This document shows positions 18,061 to 26,430 of a stretch of DNA of 64,000 nucleotides, piece by piece (position 1 is the stretch's first letter; each line of letters opens with the position of its first letter). The stretch spans positions 130,165 through 194,164 of the forward strand of contig NZ_KQ948859.1 of assembly GCF_001514215.1 (NCBI RefSeq), read 5' to 3'. The notes beneath the pieces were generated by a model. It did not search any database and had not been told where the DNA came from. It saw nothing but the letters and a program-made list of their open reading frames with translations. Both the position numbers and the translations under genes were made by a program. This stretch comes from Streptomyces bungoensis. GTDB lineage: Bacteria; Actinomycetota; Actinomycetes; Streptomycetales; Streptomycetaceae.

Positions 18061-18528
18061 CTAGGGCATCAGGCCGCCCGCCTCCGTGAAGATCATGTGC
18101 GCCACGGCGATGAAGCCGACGCAGAAGGCGATGCCCACCCCGAAGAAGACCAGCCCGCAGCCGGTTCCCGCAGCGAGCCGGCCGTGCGCGGGCCGGCGGG
18201 CGGTGGCCTGCTCGGGCCGCTCCGGCTGGTACCGGACGGTGACGATGTCACCCTCCAGAACCGTCGCCGGACCGCCCGCCTCCTCGAACCGGACCGCGCG
18301 GCCCTCGCGGGTGGTGAACTCGTACACGTGGTGCACCCTCGTGCTCACCGCGGTGTCCCCGCCGCCCCCGCTGGTTGTCGTGAACATCCGCAGGCAGCGT
18401 CCCTCGGCGGTGAGCCCGTGCGACCAGGTCCTGCCGATCCGCCGGGCGCGGCGGACCAGCGCGAAGGCCCCGTAACCGAAGCCGGCGATCATGAGGGTGG
18501 GTACGGCGTAGAAGAGCAGCTCGAACAT
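18061..18528 (-). CDS. DUF3592 membrane protein
   Basis: A 155-residue protein with an N-terminal membrane segment (about residues 4-22), a central soluble beta-rich domain with VYEFTTREGRAVRFEE and GDIVTVRYQPERPEQA typical of DUF3592, and a second membrane segment (about 122-145). Its function is unknown. ATG 18528 has AGGGGGACC-type purine bases upstream on the minus strand. It is convergent with tRNA-Lys copy 2. Confidence 0.8.
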   Translation of the reverse strand: MFELLFYAVPTLMIAGFGYGAFALVRRARRIGRTWSHGLTAEGRCLRMFTTTSGGGGDTAVSTRVHHVYEFTTREGRAVRFEEAGGPATVLEGDIVTVRYQPERPEQATARRPAHGRLAAGTGCGLVFFGVGIAFCVGFIAVAHMIFTEAGGLMP

Positions 18529-18682
18529 GAGGTCCCCCGAGGTCAGGTACGCCGCCCCCGCTCGGCCGGCGTGCGAGGAACGTACCCGCCGGTAGGGGCG
18601 AGCCGGCTCAAGGGAAGCTCAGTATCAGAACCGGGACAGTTCGATCCACTCGCGCAGGGTGCGGACCCCACCCGACGGGCAC

Positions 18683-19288
18683 TCAGAAGGTGACGTCCGA
18701 GCAGGCGTAGAACGCGTTGCCCGTGTCGGCGATCGTCCACACCGCGAGGATGACGTGGTGGCCGCTCAGCCCGGTCGGCAGGGTGCCGCTGTGGCTGAGG
18801 GTGGCCGGCGGGCGCCGGCCGTTGTACGGCACCGTCAGGAACGGGGTGAGGTCGAGGTCCGAGCGGGACAGGGGGTGGTTCTGGTTCCAGCCCTGCCTGG
18901 TGACGTAGTACTCGAAGTCCGTCGTGGCGTGCATGGCGGTGAACTGCCAGCGGAACGTGTACGACTGGCCGCCCGTCACCCGCGTGGTGGGCCAGGGCGC
19001 GCCGGACGGGGTGACCGGCGAGCTGAGCTGGGCGAAGCGGCTCACGCCGCCGTTGCACAGCCGGCCGTCGGCGGGTCCGGCGGCCGGGAAGCCCTTCGGG
19101 CCCTCGACGCTCTGCGGCTCCCACTGGATGTCGCCGCAACCCGTCACGGTGCCGTTCTGGCAGAGCTTCTGCCTGCTGATGGGGAGGTCGGTGTAGCCGT
19201 GCCCGCTGGCGCCGCCGGTGGAGAGCGCGAAGGCTCCGGCGGTCACCACGCCCAGCACGACGGCGGACGCCTTGGTCTTGGTGCGCAT
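18683..19288 (-). CDS. lpmP: AA10 lytic polysaccharide monooxygenase (single domain)
   Basis: A 201-residue secreted copper enzyme. Signal peptide cleavage before His30 exposes the N-terminal His of the copper brace (HGYTDLP); the second brace His is His120 (QFTAMHATTDFEYYV), and the axial Phe is in ADTGNAFYACSD. LPMOs oxidatively cut crystalline chitin or cellulose. There is no carbohydrate-binding module. The gene lies in the cslA-glxA neighbourhood, as does the S. coelicolor LPMO known, to my recollection, as LpmP, proposed to help pass a glycan through the wall. A DasR-like operator lies 70-85 nt upstream. Confidence 0.85.
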   Translation of the reverse strand: MRTKTKASAVVLGVVTAGAFALSTGGASGHGYTDLPISRQKLCQNGTVTGCGDIQWEPQSVEGPKGFPAAGPADGRLCNGGVSRFAQLSSPVTPSGAPWPTTRVTGGQSYTFRWQFTAMHATTDFEYYVTRQGWNQNHPLSRSDLDLTPFLTVPYNGRRPPATLSHSGTLPTGLSGHHVILAVWTIADTGNAFYACSDVTF

Positions 19289-19326
19289 GCTGCCGCTCCT
19301 GGAGAACGTGGGGGATGTTCAGTGAG

Positions 19327-19354
19327 CTGACCGAGCTGTGCTGACCGAGCTGTG
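19327..19354. repeat. 14-bp perfect tandem repeat in the LPMO leader
   Basis: CTGACCGAGCTGTG occurs twice back to back between the LPMO start codon and the DasR-like site. Its position suggests the leader or promoter of the LPMO gene; direct repeats are known in streptomycete chitinase promoters, but this sequence differs from those. Confidence 0.6.
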
Positions 19355-19356
19355 CA

Positions 19357-19372
19357 GTAGGTCTAGACCAAG
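19357..19372. promoter_or_regulatory. DasR-responsive element (dre) upstream of the LPMO gene
   Basis: The site contains the palindrome GGTCTAGACC extended on one side to TGGTCTAGACC (minus strand), the conserved core of the DasR consensus ACTGGTCTAGACCACT. The outer bases deviate. It lies about 70 nt before the LPMO start, so GlcNAc-responsive control by DasR is likely. Confidence 0.65.
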
Positions 19373-19435
19373 TGTCAGATTATGGCGCGTGGTTGAACAT
19401 GTCCATACCAATCGCGCTCCCGGACCGGCGCGGCC

Positions 19436-20587
19436 TCACACCGGTTCGCCGCGCCCCGAGCAGAACGCCACCGTCAGGTCCCGGACCAGCACCTTGCGCT
19501 CGTAGTCGTCCAGTTCGACCAGGCCCCGCATGGTCAGCCGGGTCACCGTGTCCTCCACGGAGTCCACGACCGAGTTGAGCATCCCGGCCCGCTGCCGGGC
19601 GTCCAGCGCGGCGATCGTGCGCCGGTGCATCGCGGCGGCGACCTCGGGGGCGTACTCCACCCGGACCGGCTGCACCGAGAACACCTCCAGGCCGACCGGC
19701 CCCGCGTCCGCCGCCACCAGCCGGGTCAGCGCCTCCCCCGCGGCCCCGCCCCGCGCCCCACCGGGCAGTTCCACCGGCACCCGGGCCAGCGCCGCCTCCA
19801 CGCACTCGCGCAGGTACGTCTCGTGGTCGTCGATGCCGAGCACGGCCCGCGCGGTGTCCCGCACCCGCCACACCACCAGCACCACCGCGCGCATCGCGAC
19901 CCCGGCCGCGTCCGCCGCCGGCATCGCCTCGCTCCGCCAGTGCCGCAGCCGCACGTCGACCCGGCGCCGCCGCAGCAGCGGGTTCACCCAGAGCAGGCCG
20001 GTGCGCCGGACCGTGCCCCGGTAGCGACCGAACAGCCCGAGCAGCCGGGCCTGCCCGGTGCGGCCCCGGGCCAGCCCGCCGAAGCCGAGCAGCGCGAGCG
20101 CACCCGCGCCGGCGTACGCCGCGCACTGCGCCGGGCCGAGCCCCGTGCCCGGGGGCACCGGCAGGCGCAGCGTCTCCACCGCGAGCCGCGGCAGTGCCCC
20201 CGCCCACCACGAAGTCGCCAGGCACCCGGCGATGCCGCCCGCCCCGGCCAGCACCCCGGCCGCTCCGGGCAGCACCCGCGCCGGGCGCTCCCGCAGGTCC
20301 GGGTCGAGTTGCGGCACCGACCGGCTGCCGGCCGGCGCCGGCCGCCGCAGGCGCGGCTGCTCCCCGGTGTCCTGCCGGCGGCCCACCACGGCGGGCTTGA
20401 GCGGCACCGGCACCGGATCGGTGTCGTCGCGGAAGAGCAGGTGGACGGGGATCTCGGTGGTCGCCTCGTTCTGGATCAGCCGCGCCGGCCGGGTGACCGT
20501 GCCCCCGGTACCCGCCGGGCCGCCGAGGAGCGGCGCCCCCTCCGGAGGGTCGTCGGACTCGGACGTGTGTGACGTGGTCGTACTCAT
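19436..20587 (-). CDS. SPFH/band-7 (stomatin-like) membrane protein
   Basis: A protein of 383 residues. The N-terminal 100 residues are disordered and Pro/Arg-rich. Two membrane segments follow (about 105-135 and 150-170). The band-7 core is next (GRYRGTVRRTGLLWVNPLLRRRRVDVRLRHW, then DARQRAGMLNSVVDSVEDTVTRL), ending in ELDDYERKVLVRDLTVAFCSGRGEPV. SPFH proteins organise membrane microdomains. ATG 20587 follows GGAGG at good spacing. It is co-directional with the wall hydrolase 77 nt upstream and the LPMO downstream, which links it by context to the glycan machinery. Confidence 0.85.
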   Translation of the reverse strand: MSTTTSHTSESDDPPEGAPLLGGPAGTGGTVTRPARLIQNEATTEIPVHLLFRDDTDPVPVPLKPAVVGRRQDTGEQPRLRRPAPAGSRSVPQLDPDLRERPARVLPGAAGVLAGAGGIAGCLATSWWAGALPRLAVETLRLPVPPGTGLGPAQCAAYAGAGALALLGFGGLARGRTGQARLLGLFGRYRGTVRRTGLLWVNPLLRRRRVDVRLRHWRSEAMPAADAAGVAMRAVVLVVWRVRDTARAVLGIDDHETYLRECVEAALARVPVELPGGARGGAAGEALTRLVAADAGPVGLEVFSVQPVRVEYAPEVAAAMHRRTIAALDARQRAGMLNSVVDSVEDTVTRLTMRGLVELDDYERKVLVRDLTVAFCSGRGEPV

Positions 20588-20664
20588 GCGTGCCTCCAGC
20601 CTCCGCGCCAGATGCGTCATGACAGTGGGTGGACGTGGGGAGGGCGCCCCTGCGCGACGGCGTC

Positions 20665-21735
20665 CTAGGCGAACAGCCGCCGCCACGTCTCCGGGCCCGG
20701 GTAGCCGTCCGCCGCGCCGCCCCGCCAGCCCTGGCTGCGCTGGAAGGCCTCCACCGCCCGGCGGTCCGCCTCGCTCCAGCGCGGGCCGGGGTCCGTCCCG
20801 TAGAGGCCGCCGAATCCCTTCCTCGTCAGCTGCCGCCGGAGCTGCCCGACGTAGGCGTTCTCCTCGCCCGGGCGGAAGGAGGCCCGGCCGGGGTAGCCGG
20901 GCACCCCGTGCGAGGACGGCGGCCGGACCGGACCGGACGCCCCGGGCACGGCGCCCCCGGCGGGCTTCGGCGCCGCGATCGCGCCGTCCTGCCGTGCGGC
21001 CGTGCCGGTCAGGCCCTTGTAGCGGTAGGGGACGTACTTGCTGCCGTTGGTCCAGTACGGGTAGGGGGTGGCCTGGCTGCGGGCGTGCGGGGGCGTCTGC
21101 TCGTAGACCGTGTAATAGGTGTGCGTGGAGTCGGTCCAGCCGCCGAAGAGCACCACGTGGGAGCCGCTCTCGGGGTTGTCGGGGTTGTGGAAGAGGAGCA
21201 TGTCGCCGGGCTGCAGCTCATTTTTGGTGATCTTCGTCCCGAACTGGTCGAGGCTGCCCGTCCACTCGTTGGACAGCAGCCCCCAGGCCATGGACACGAA
21301 GCCCGAGCAGTCCTGCCGGTAACCGTCGGACCAGTAGTCGTTCATGCTGTACGGCACCTTCGCCGCGACCCAGACCTTGGCCCGGTTGATGATCTGGGTC
21401 CGGGTGGTGGCGGGGGTCTGGGAGGCCGTGGGCCCGACCGGGGCGCCGGCCGGGCCGTGCAGCGGCGCCTTGGGGCCCTGCGGGGTGAGGGGGTCGCCGT
21501 CCGACGCCGGGGCGCCCGGGCGGGGCGAGGGGTGGGGGGCGGTGACGGCGGCGGCCGGGGTGGTCGCGCCGAGGGCGGCGGACGCGGCGGCGGCCACGAC
21601 CACCACCCCCCGGGCGGCGTGGGGGCCGGCGAAGCGGCCGGGCAGCGGGCGGGGCCCGGTCCGGCGCTCGTGGACGCAGCCGGGGCAGTCGCAGTCGCGC
21701 ACGCGATCGACTTCCTCGAACACCGGACCAGTCAT
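20665..21735 (-). CDS. NlpC/P60-like Cys amidase with C-terminal peptidoglycan-binding domain
   Basis: A 356-residue protein. The N-terminus carries a Cys cluster (RDCDCPGCVHERR), then an exported or anchored hydrophobic segment (ARGVVVVAAAASAALG), a Pro-rich linker, and a catalytic domain with Cys in YRQDCSGFVSMAW and His in SGSHVVLFGGW. The last 70 residues form a PG_binding_1 domain (QLRRQLTRKGFGGLYGTDPG, ending PGPETWRRLF). It probably cleaves peptidoglycan stem peptides near sites of glycan export. ATG 21735 follows GAGGCAGATCGC. Confidence 0.82.
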   Translation of the reverse strand: MTGPVFEEVDRVRDCDCPGCVHERRTGPRPLPGRFAGPHAARGVVVVAAAASAALGATTPAAAVTAPHPSPRPGAPASDGDPLTPQGPKAPLHGPAGAPVGPTASQTPATTRTQIINRAKVWVAAKVPYSMNDYWSDGYRQDCSGFVSMAWGLLSNEWTGSLDQFGTKITKNELQPGDMLLFHNPDNPESGSHVVLFGGWTDSTHTYYTVYEQTPPHARSQATPYPYWTNGSKYVPYRYKGLTGTAARQDGAIAAPKPAGGAVPGASGPVRPPSSHGVPGYPGRASFRPGEENAYVGQLRRQLTRKGFGGLYGTDPGPRWSEADRRAVEAFQRSQGWRGGAADGYPGPETWRRLFA

Positions 21736-21920
21736 GCGATCTGCCTCACATTCGGGGTGGATATGTCCGCTCTTGTGCACGTTGATCAGTGTCACAACTG
21801 GTGTCCGGGTGCGCATGTTGACGGTCCGAATGATGTACGGCCCCACCGCCCGGCCGGGGGACCCCGCCGGGGCTGGTCGGAGGCACCCTCCGAGGTCATG
21901 TAGAGTTCTCTCGTCAGCAG

Positions 21921-21994
21921 GCGCCGCTAGCTCAGTTGGTTAGAGCAGCTGACTCTTAATCAGCGGGTCCGGGGTTCGAGTCCCTGGCGGCGCA
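21921..21994 (+). tRNA. tRNA-Lys (anticodon CTT), copy 3
   Basis: The third identical 74-nt copy. TAGAGT at 21901-21906 may be its -10 box. The 9 nt before it (GTCAGCAGG-type context) and the hairpin after it match copy 1, so copies 1 and 3 derive from a duplicated unit larger than the tRNA. Confidence 0.97.
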
Positions 21995-22001
21995 CGATGA
22001 C

Positions 22002-22045
22002 GATGGCGAGGAGTGTTCGCGCACAGCGCGGATGTCCTCGCCATC
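22002..22045 (+). terminator. Terminator hairpin after tRNA-Lys copy 3
   Basis: The outer stem GATGGCGAGG/CCTCGCCATC and the tail CTCTGTTTCC are the same as after copy 1; the inner loop has diverged. The remaining 430 nt up to cslA hold no gene. Confidence 0.8.
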
Positions 22046-22440
22046 TCTGTTTCCGTAAGGCTCCCCCGATCGGCCGCACACCGTCCCGCACGGGCGCACC
22101 CCCGGTTGAACCGGATGCCCGCGCCCGCCGTATGGAACGGCAGGCCGTCCTCGACCCCACCCCTGCCCCCCGAGCCCCACCCGCGCCACAATGAACGGGT
22201 TTGCCCGGTAAAGAGCGTGTTTCGTGTCTTGCGATCATGCTCGACGCCATAGAACCCTGGTGGTCGACATTGCCGTGGAAACACGGCCGTTGAGGGGGAA
22301 GCAGCCGGTTGCGGCTTCGGCGGGGAAGGGGCCCCGTCCGTCCGAGGATGCCGAGGGGGGCATCATGCAACCGGAAGGTCGCGGTCCTGTGTCTCCACAG
22401 TGAGCAAGGTGTGGTGACGGCGGCCACCACGGAACGACGA
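22046..22440. other. Intergenic region upstream of cslA
   Basis: About 400 nt without a supportable gene. It probably contains the cslA promoter; a TTGCGA (about 22230) followed by CATAGAAC is one weak possibility. No operator I recognise is visible. Confidence 0.4.
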
Positions 22441-22460
22441 ACACGCGGTGACCCGCGTGT
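22441..22460 (+). promoter_or_regulatory. Hairpin immediately before the cslA ribosome site
   Basis: ACACGCGG and CCGCGTGT form a perfect 8-bp stem with the loop TGAC, and the GGGGGG ribosome site begins at the next base. The hairpin could affect ribosome loading on cslA mRNA, or bind a protein as DNA. Confidence 0.45.
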
Positions 22461-22474
22461 GGGGGGAATGACTC

Positions 22475-24496
22475 ATGACGTCGACGCCGCACGGCGCCCG
22501 GCAGAGCCACGATCAGCACGACGAACAGCGGAGCGAACGGCCCGACGACCCGTCACAGACCACACAGCTGCGGGCGCTCACCCACCGGACCGGCCAGTTC
22601 CGGCGCATACGGAAGAGCCTGCCGAGATACGACTACGAGCACTACAGCCGGCTCGCGGGCCCCCTCACCCAGCCCGACCCGGGCGAGCCGTACCGGGTGC
22701 GGTACCGGTCACTGCTCTCCCAGGAGCCGCACCGCCTCAGAGCCGCGCTCATGCTGGGCGCGGCCCCGCTGCTCTCCCTGGTGCTGCTCGGCTGGCTGCT
22801 GCAGCCGGAGCACTGGACCGAACGGGACTACCCCGCCTACGACTTCCTGCCGGCGCTCGACGTCGTGATGCTCGTGGCGATCGGCCTGATCGAGTTCTTC
22901 CGCTGCCTGAACGTGCTGTCGAACGCGCACGCCACCCTGGTCGCCCGGGACCCGGTGCCGGTGGTGCCGGAGACCGGCACCCGGGTCGCCTTCCTCACCT
23001 CCTTCGTGCCCGGCAAGGAGCCGCTGGAGATGGTGACGAAGACCCTGGAGGCGGCCGTGAAGCTGCGCCACCGGGGCGTGCTGCACGTCTGGCTGCTCGA
23101 CGAGGGCGACGACCCGGCCGTCAAGGAGGTCTGCGCCCGGCTCGGCGTCCACCACTTCTCCCGCAAGGGAGTCGCCCGGTGGAACCAGCCCAAGGGCCCG
23201 CACCGCGCCAGGACCAAGCACGGCAACTACAACGCCTGGCTCGAGGCGCACGGCGGCGCCTACGACTTCTTCGCATCCGTCGACACCGACCACGTCCCGC
23301 TGCCCAACTACCTGGAGCGGATGCTCGGTTACTTCCGCGACCCGGACGTCGGCTTCGTCATCGGCCCGCAGGTCTACGGCAACTACGACACCTTCGTGAC
23401 CAAGGCCGCCGAGTCGCAGCAGTTCCTCTTCCACGCCCTGGTCCAGCGCGCCGGCAACCGCTATGGCGCCCCCATGTTCGTCGGCACCTCCAACGCCGTA
23501 CGGATCAGCGCCATCAAGCAGATCGGCGGGCTGTACGACTCGATCACCGAGGACATGGCCACCGGGTTCGAGATGCACCGGGCCACGAACCCGGCCACCG
23601 GCCGCAGATGGAAGTCGGTGTACACCCCCGACGTGCTCGCGGTCGGCGAGGGCCCCGCCGCCTGGACCGACTTCTTCACCCAGCAGATGCGCTGGTCGCG
23701 GGGCACCTACGAGACGATCCTCAAGCAGTACTGGAAGGGCTTCTTCACGCTGCCGCCCGGCAGGCTCTTCAACTACACGATGATGATCATCTTCTATCCG
23801 ATGTCCGCCCTCAACTGGATCCTGGCGGCCCTGAGCTGCGCCCTGTTCCTGGGCCTGGGCGCCTCGGGCGTGAACATCGACCCGACCGTGTGGCTGATGC
23901 TGTACGGCAACGCCTCCGCGCTGCAGATCGGCCTCTACGTCTGGAACCGGCGGCACAACGTCTCCCCGCACGAGCCGGAGGGCTCCGGCGGTGTCGCGGG
24001 CATGGTGATGTCGGCGCTGTCCGCACCGCTGTACGCCAAGGCGCTGATCGACTCCCTGCTGCGCCGCAAGAGCAAGTTCGTGGTCACCCCCAAGGGGGAC
24101 TCGGCCAGCCCGGACACCTGGTTCGCCACCTTCCGGTACCACTGGTACTTCATCGCGATCTTCGGCGGGTCCGTCGTCGCCGGGTTCGCCCTCGGGCACT
24201 CCCACCCGGCGATGGTGACCTGGGCCTCCTTCGCCATGCTCATCACGGCCTTCCCGATCCTCGTCTGGCGCCACGAGCTGCGGCAGGCGAAGAAGGGGCC
24301 CCGGCACGCCGCGGCCACTCCCGCGCCCGCGGCGGTGGCCGCGGAGCCGCGGGACGCGGTGCCCGCACCGCACACGTCGTACGCCCCGCACCCCGCGCAG
24401 CAGCGGCCCACCTGGGCCGCCGGACCCGTGGCGGCGGAGCACGACGAACAGACCATGCAGATCGCCCTTGGTGGACTTGGGGGACGTAAGGAATGA
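22475..24496 (+). CDS. cslA: Cellulose-synthase-like glycosyltransferase CslA (GT2)
   Basis: A 673-residue processive GT2 enzyme. Two N-terminal membrane helices (about 88-108 and 124-142) precede the catalytic domain with Asp209 (LLDEG), DTD at 270-272, TED at 358-360 and Q403-x-x-R406-W407. Four or more C-terminal helices form the channel. The C-terminal 70 residues are Ala/Pro-rich. In Streptomyces CslA makes a beta-glucan at growing hyphal tips and is needed for aerial growth and attachment. Start ATG 22475 follows a GGGGGG ribosome site. The stop overlaps the glxA start (ATGA), so both are translationally coupled. Confidence 0.95.
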   Translation: MTSTPHGARQSHDQHDEQRSERPDDPSQTTQLRALTHRTGQFRRIRKSLPRYDYEHYSRLAGPLTQPDPGEPYRVRYRSLLSQEPHRLRAALMLGAAPLLSLVLLGWLLQPEHWTERDYPAYDFLPALDVVMLVAIGLIEFFRCLNVLSNAHATLVARDPVPVVPETGTRVAFLTSFVPGKEPLEMVTKTLEAAVKLRHRGVLHVWLLDEGDDPAVKEVCARLGVHHFSRKGVARWNQPKGPHRARTKHGNYNAWLEAHGGAYDFFASVDTDHVPLPNYLERMLGYFRDPDVGFVIGPQVYGNYDTFVTKAAESQQFLFHALVQRAGNRYGAPMFVGTSNAVRISAIKQIGGLYDSITEDMATGFEMHRATNPATGRRWKSVYTPDVLAVGEGPAAWTDFFTQQMRWSRGTYETILKQYWKGFFTLPPGRLFNYTMMIIFYPMSALNWILAALSCALFLGLGASGVNIDPTVWLMLYGNASALQIGLYVWNRRHNVSPHEPEGSGGVAGMVMSALSAPLYAKALIDSLLRRKSKFVVTPKGDSASPDTWFATFRYHWYFIAIFGGSVVAGFALGHSHPAMVTWASFAMLITAFPILVWRHELRQAKKGPRHAAATPAPAAVAAEPRDAVPAPHTSYAPHPAQQRPTWAAGPVAAEHDEQTMQIALGGLGGRKE

Positions 24497-26430
24497 AGGA
24501 CCAGTTCGGCCGCCGCCGTGCCCGCAGGCTCGCGATAGGCACGGCGGTGGTACTCGCGCTGGCCGGGATGAACGGGCCGTGGGTGTACCGCTTCGGCACC
24601 GCGCAGTACCACCAGTACGAGATCAACAAGCCGGAGTACAAGGCCACCAACGGCCACTGGGACATCGTCGAGTTCCCGCCGCAGTACCGCCAGGACACCA
24701 TCCACGCGGCGCTCCTGCACACCGGCAAGGTGCTGCTGGTCGCGGGCTCGGGCAACAACCAGGACAACTTCGACAAGAAGAAGTTCGACACCCGGATCTG
24801 GGACCCGGTCAAGGGCACGATCAAGAAGATCCACACGCCCAAGGACCTGTTCTGCACCGGCCACACCCAGCTGGCCAACGGCAACCTGCTGATCGCGGGC
24901 GGCACCAAGCGGTACGAGAAGCTCAAGGGCGACGTCACCAAGGCCGGCGGCCTGATGATCGTCCACAACGAGAACCCGGACAAGCCGATCACGCTGCCCG
25001 CGGGCACCCGGTTCACCGGCAGGGGCAACCACAAGACCTTCGTGTCCAAGGACCCGGTGCTCGTGCCCCGCGCCAAGAAGGTGTTCGACCCGAAGACGGG
25101 CGCGTTCCTGCGCAACGACCCCGGTCTCGGCCGTATCTACGTCGAGGCGCAGAAGAGCGGCACTCGGTACGAGACCGGCACCCAGGACAACTACCGGATC
25201 CAGGGCCTGGCCGGCGCGGACGCCCGCAACACGTACGGCATCGCGCAGAAGCTCGCCCTCGACAAGAAGGACTTCCAGGGCATCCGCGACGCCTTCGAGT
25301 TCGACCCGGTCGCCGAGCGGTACATCAAGGTCGACCCGATGAACGAGGCCCGCTGGTACCCGACGCTCACCACCCTGTCCGACGGCAAGGTCCTCAGCGT
25401 CTCCGGGCTCGACGACATCGGGCAGCTGGTGCCCGGCAAGAACGAGGTCTTCGACCCGAAGACGAAGAAGTGGACGTACACCCGGAAGATCCGGCAGTTC
25501 CCGACCTACCCGGCGCTGTTCCTGATGCAGAACGGGAAGATCTTCTACTCGGGTTCGAACGCGGGCTACGGCCCCGACGACGTGGGCCGCGACCCCGGCG
25601 TCTGGGACGTCGCCACCAACCGGTTCACCAAGCTGCCCGGGCTGAGCGACGCCGACCGGATGGAGACCTCCGGGACCGTGCTGCTGCCCCCGGCGCAGGA
25701 CGAGAGGTTCATGGTGATCGGCGGCGGCGGGGTCGGCGAGTCGAAGCTGTCCAGCAGGAAGACCCGGCTCGTCGACCTGAAGGCGAAGAACCCCAGGTTC
25801 GTGGACGGGCCCCAGCTGGAGAACGGCACCCGGTACCCGCAGTCCTCGATCCTGCCCGACGACACCGTCCTGGTCTCGGGCGGCTCCGAGGACTACCGCG
25901 GACGCGGCGACTCCAACATCCTGCAGGCCCGGCTCTACCACCCGGACAGCAACAGCTTCACCCGGGTCGCCGACCCGCTCGTGGGCCGGAACTACCACTC
26001 CGGCTCGATCCTGCTGCCGGACGGCCGGGTGATGTTCTTCGGCTCCGACTCGCTCTACGGCGACAAGGCCAACACCAAGCCCGGCACCTTCGAGCAGCGC
26101 ATCGAGATCTACACCCCGCCCTACCTGTACCGCGACTCGCGGCCGAGCCTGGGCGGCGGGCCGCAGACGATCGCCCGCGGCGCCTCCGGAACGTTCACCT
26201 CGGACCACGCCTCGAGCATCCGTAAGGTGCGGCTGATCCGGCCGAGCGCCTCCACGCACGTCACGGACGTGGACCAGCGGTCCGTCGCGCTGGGCTTCAA
26301 GGTGTCCGGCGACCGGATCACGGTCACCGTGCCGAAGAACCGCAACCTGGTGCAGTCCGGGTGGTACATGCTGTTCGTGGACGACGACCAGGGGACGCCG
26401 AGCAAGGCCCAGTGGGTCAGGGTGCCGTAG
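24493..26430 (+). CDS. glxA: Mononuclear copper-radical oxidase GlxA
   Basis: A 645-residue galactose-oxidase-like protein, anchored by an N-terminal hydrophobic segment (residues 13-35). Kelch-type repeats form the propeller, ending in an immunoglobulin-like domain. Active-site residues are visible: Cys121 (DLFCTGH), Trp288-Tyr289 (NEARWYPT), Tyr501-His502 (RNYHSG) and His589 (STHVTDVDQ), matching the Cys-Tyr radical cofactor and copper ligands known for GlxA. It oxidises the CslA glycan or a related alcohol. Its 3' end overlaps the convergent GH6 gene by 14 nt. Confidence 0.95.
   Translation: MKDQFGRRRARRLAIGTAVVLALAGMNGPWVYRFGTAQYHQYEINKPEYKATNGHWDIVEFPPQYRQDTIHAALLHTGKVLLVAGSGNNQDNFDKKKFDTRIWDPVKGTIKKIHTPKDLFCTGHTQLANGNLLIAGGTKRYEKLKGDVTKAGGLMIVHNENPDKPITLPAGTRFTGRGNHKTFVSKDPVLVPRAKKVFDPKTGAFLRNDPGLGRIYVEAQKSGTRYETGTQDNYRIQGLAGADARNTYGIAQKLALDKKDFQGIRDAFEFDPVAERYIKVDPMNEARWYPTLTTLSDGKVLSVSGLDDIGQLVPGKNEVFDPKTKKWTYTRKIRQFPTYPALFLMQNGKIFYSGSNAGYGPDDVGRDPGVWDVATNRFTKLPGLSDADRMETSGTVLLPPAQDERFMVIGGGGVGESKLSSRKTRLVDLKAKNPRFVDGPQLENGTRYPQSSILPDDTVLVSGGSEDYRGRGDSNILQARLYHPDSNSFTRVADPLVGRNYHSGSILLPDGRVMFFGSDSLYGDKANTKPGTFEQRIEIYTPPYLYRDSRPSLGGGPQTIARGASGTFTSDHASSIRKVRLIRPSASTHVTDVDQRSVALGFKVSGDRITVTVPKNRNLVQSGWYMLFVDDDQGTPSKAQWVRVP

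Noticed and set aside
22309-26259. Long alternative frames over cslA and glxA
   Set aside because: The CslA and GlxA frames carry complete catalytic motifs; the others are frame shadows.
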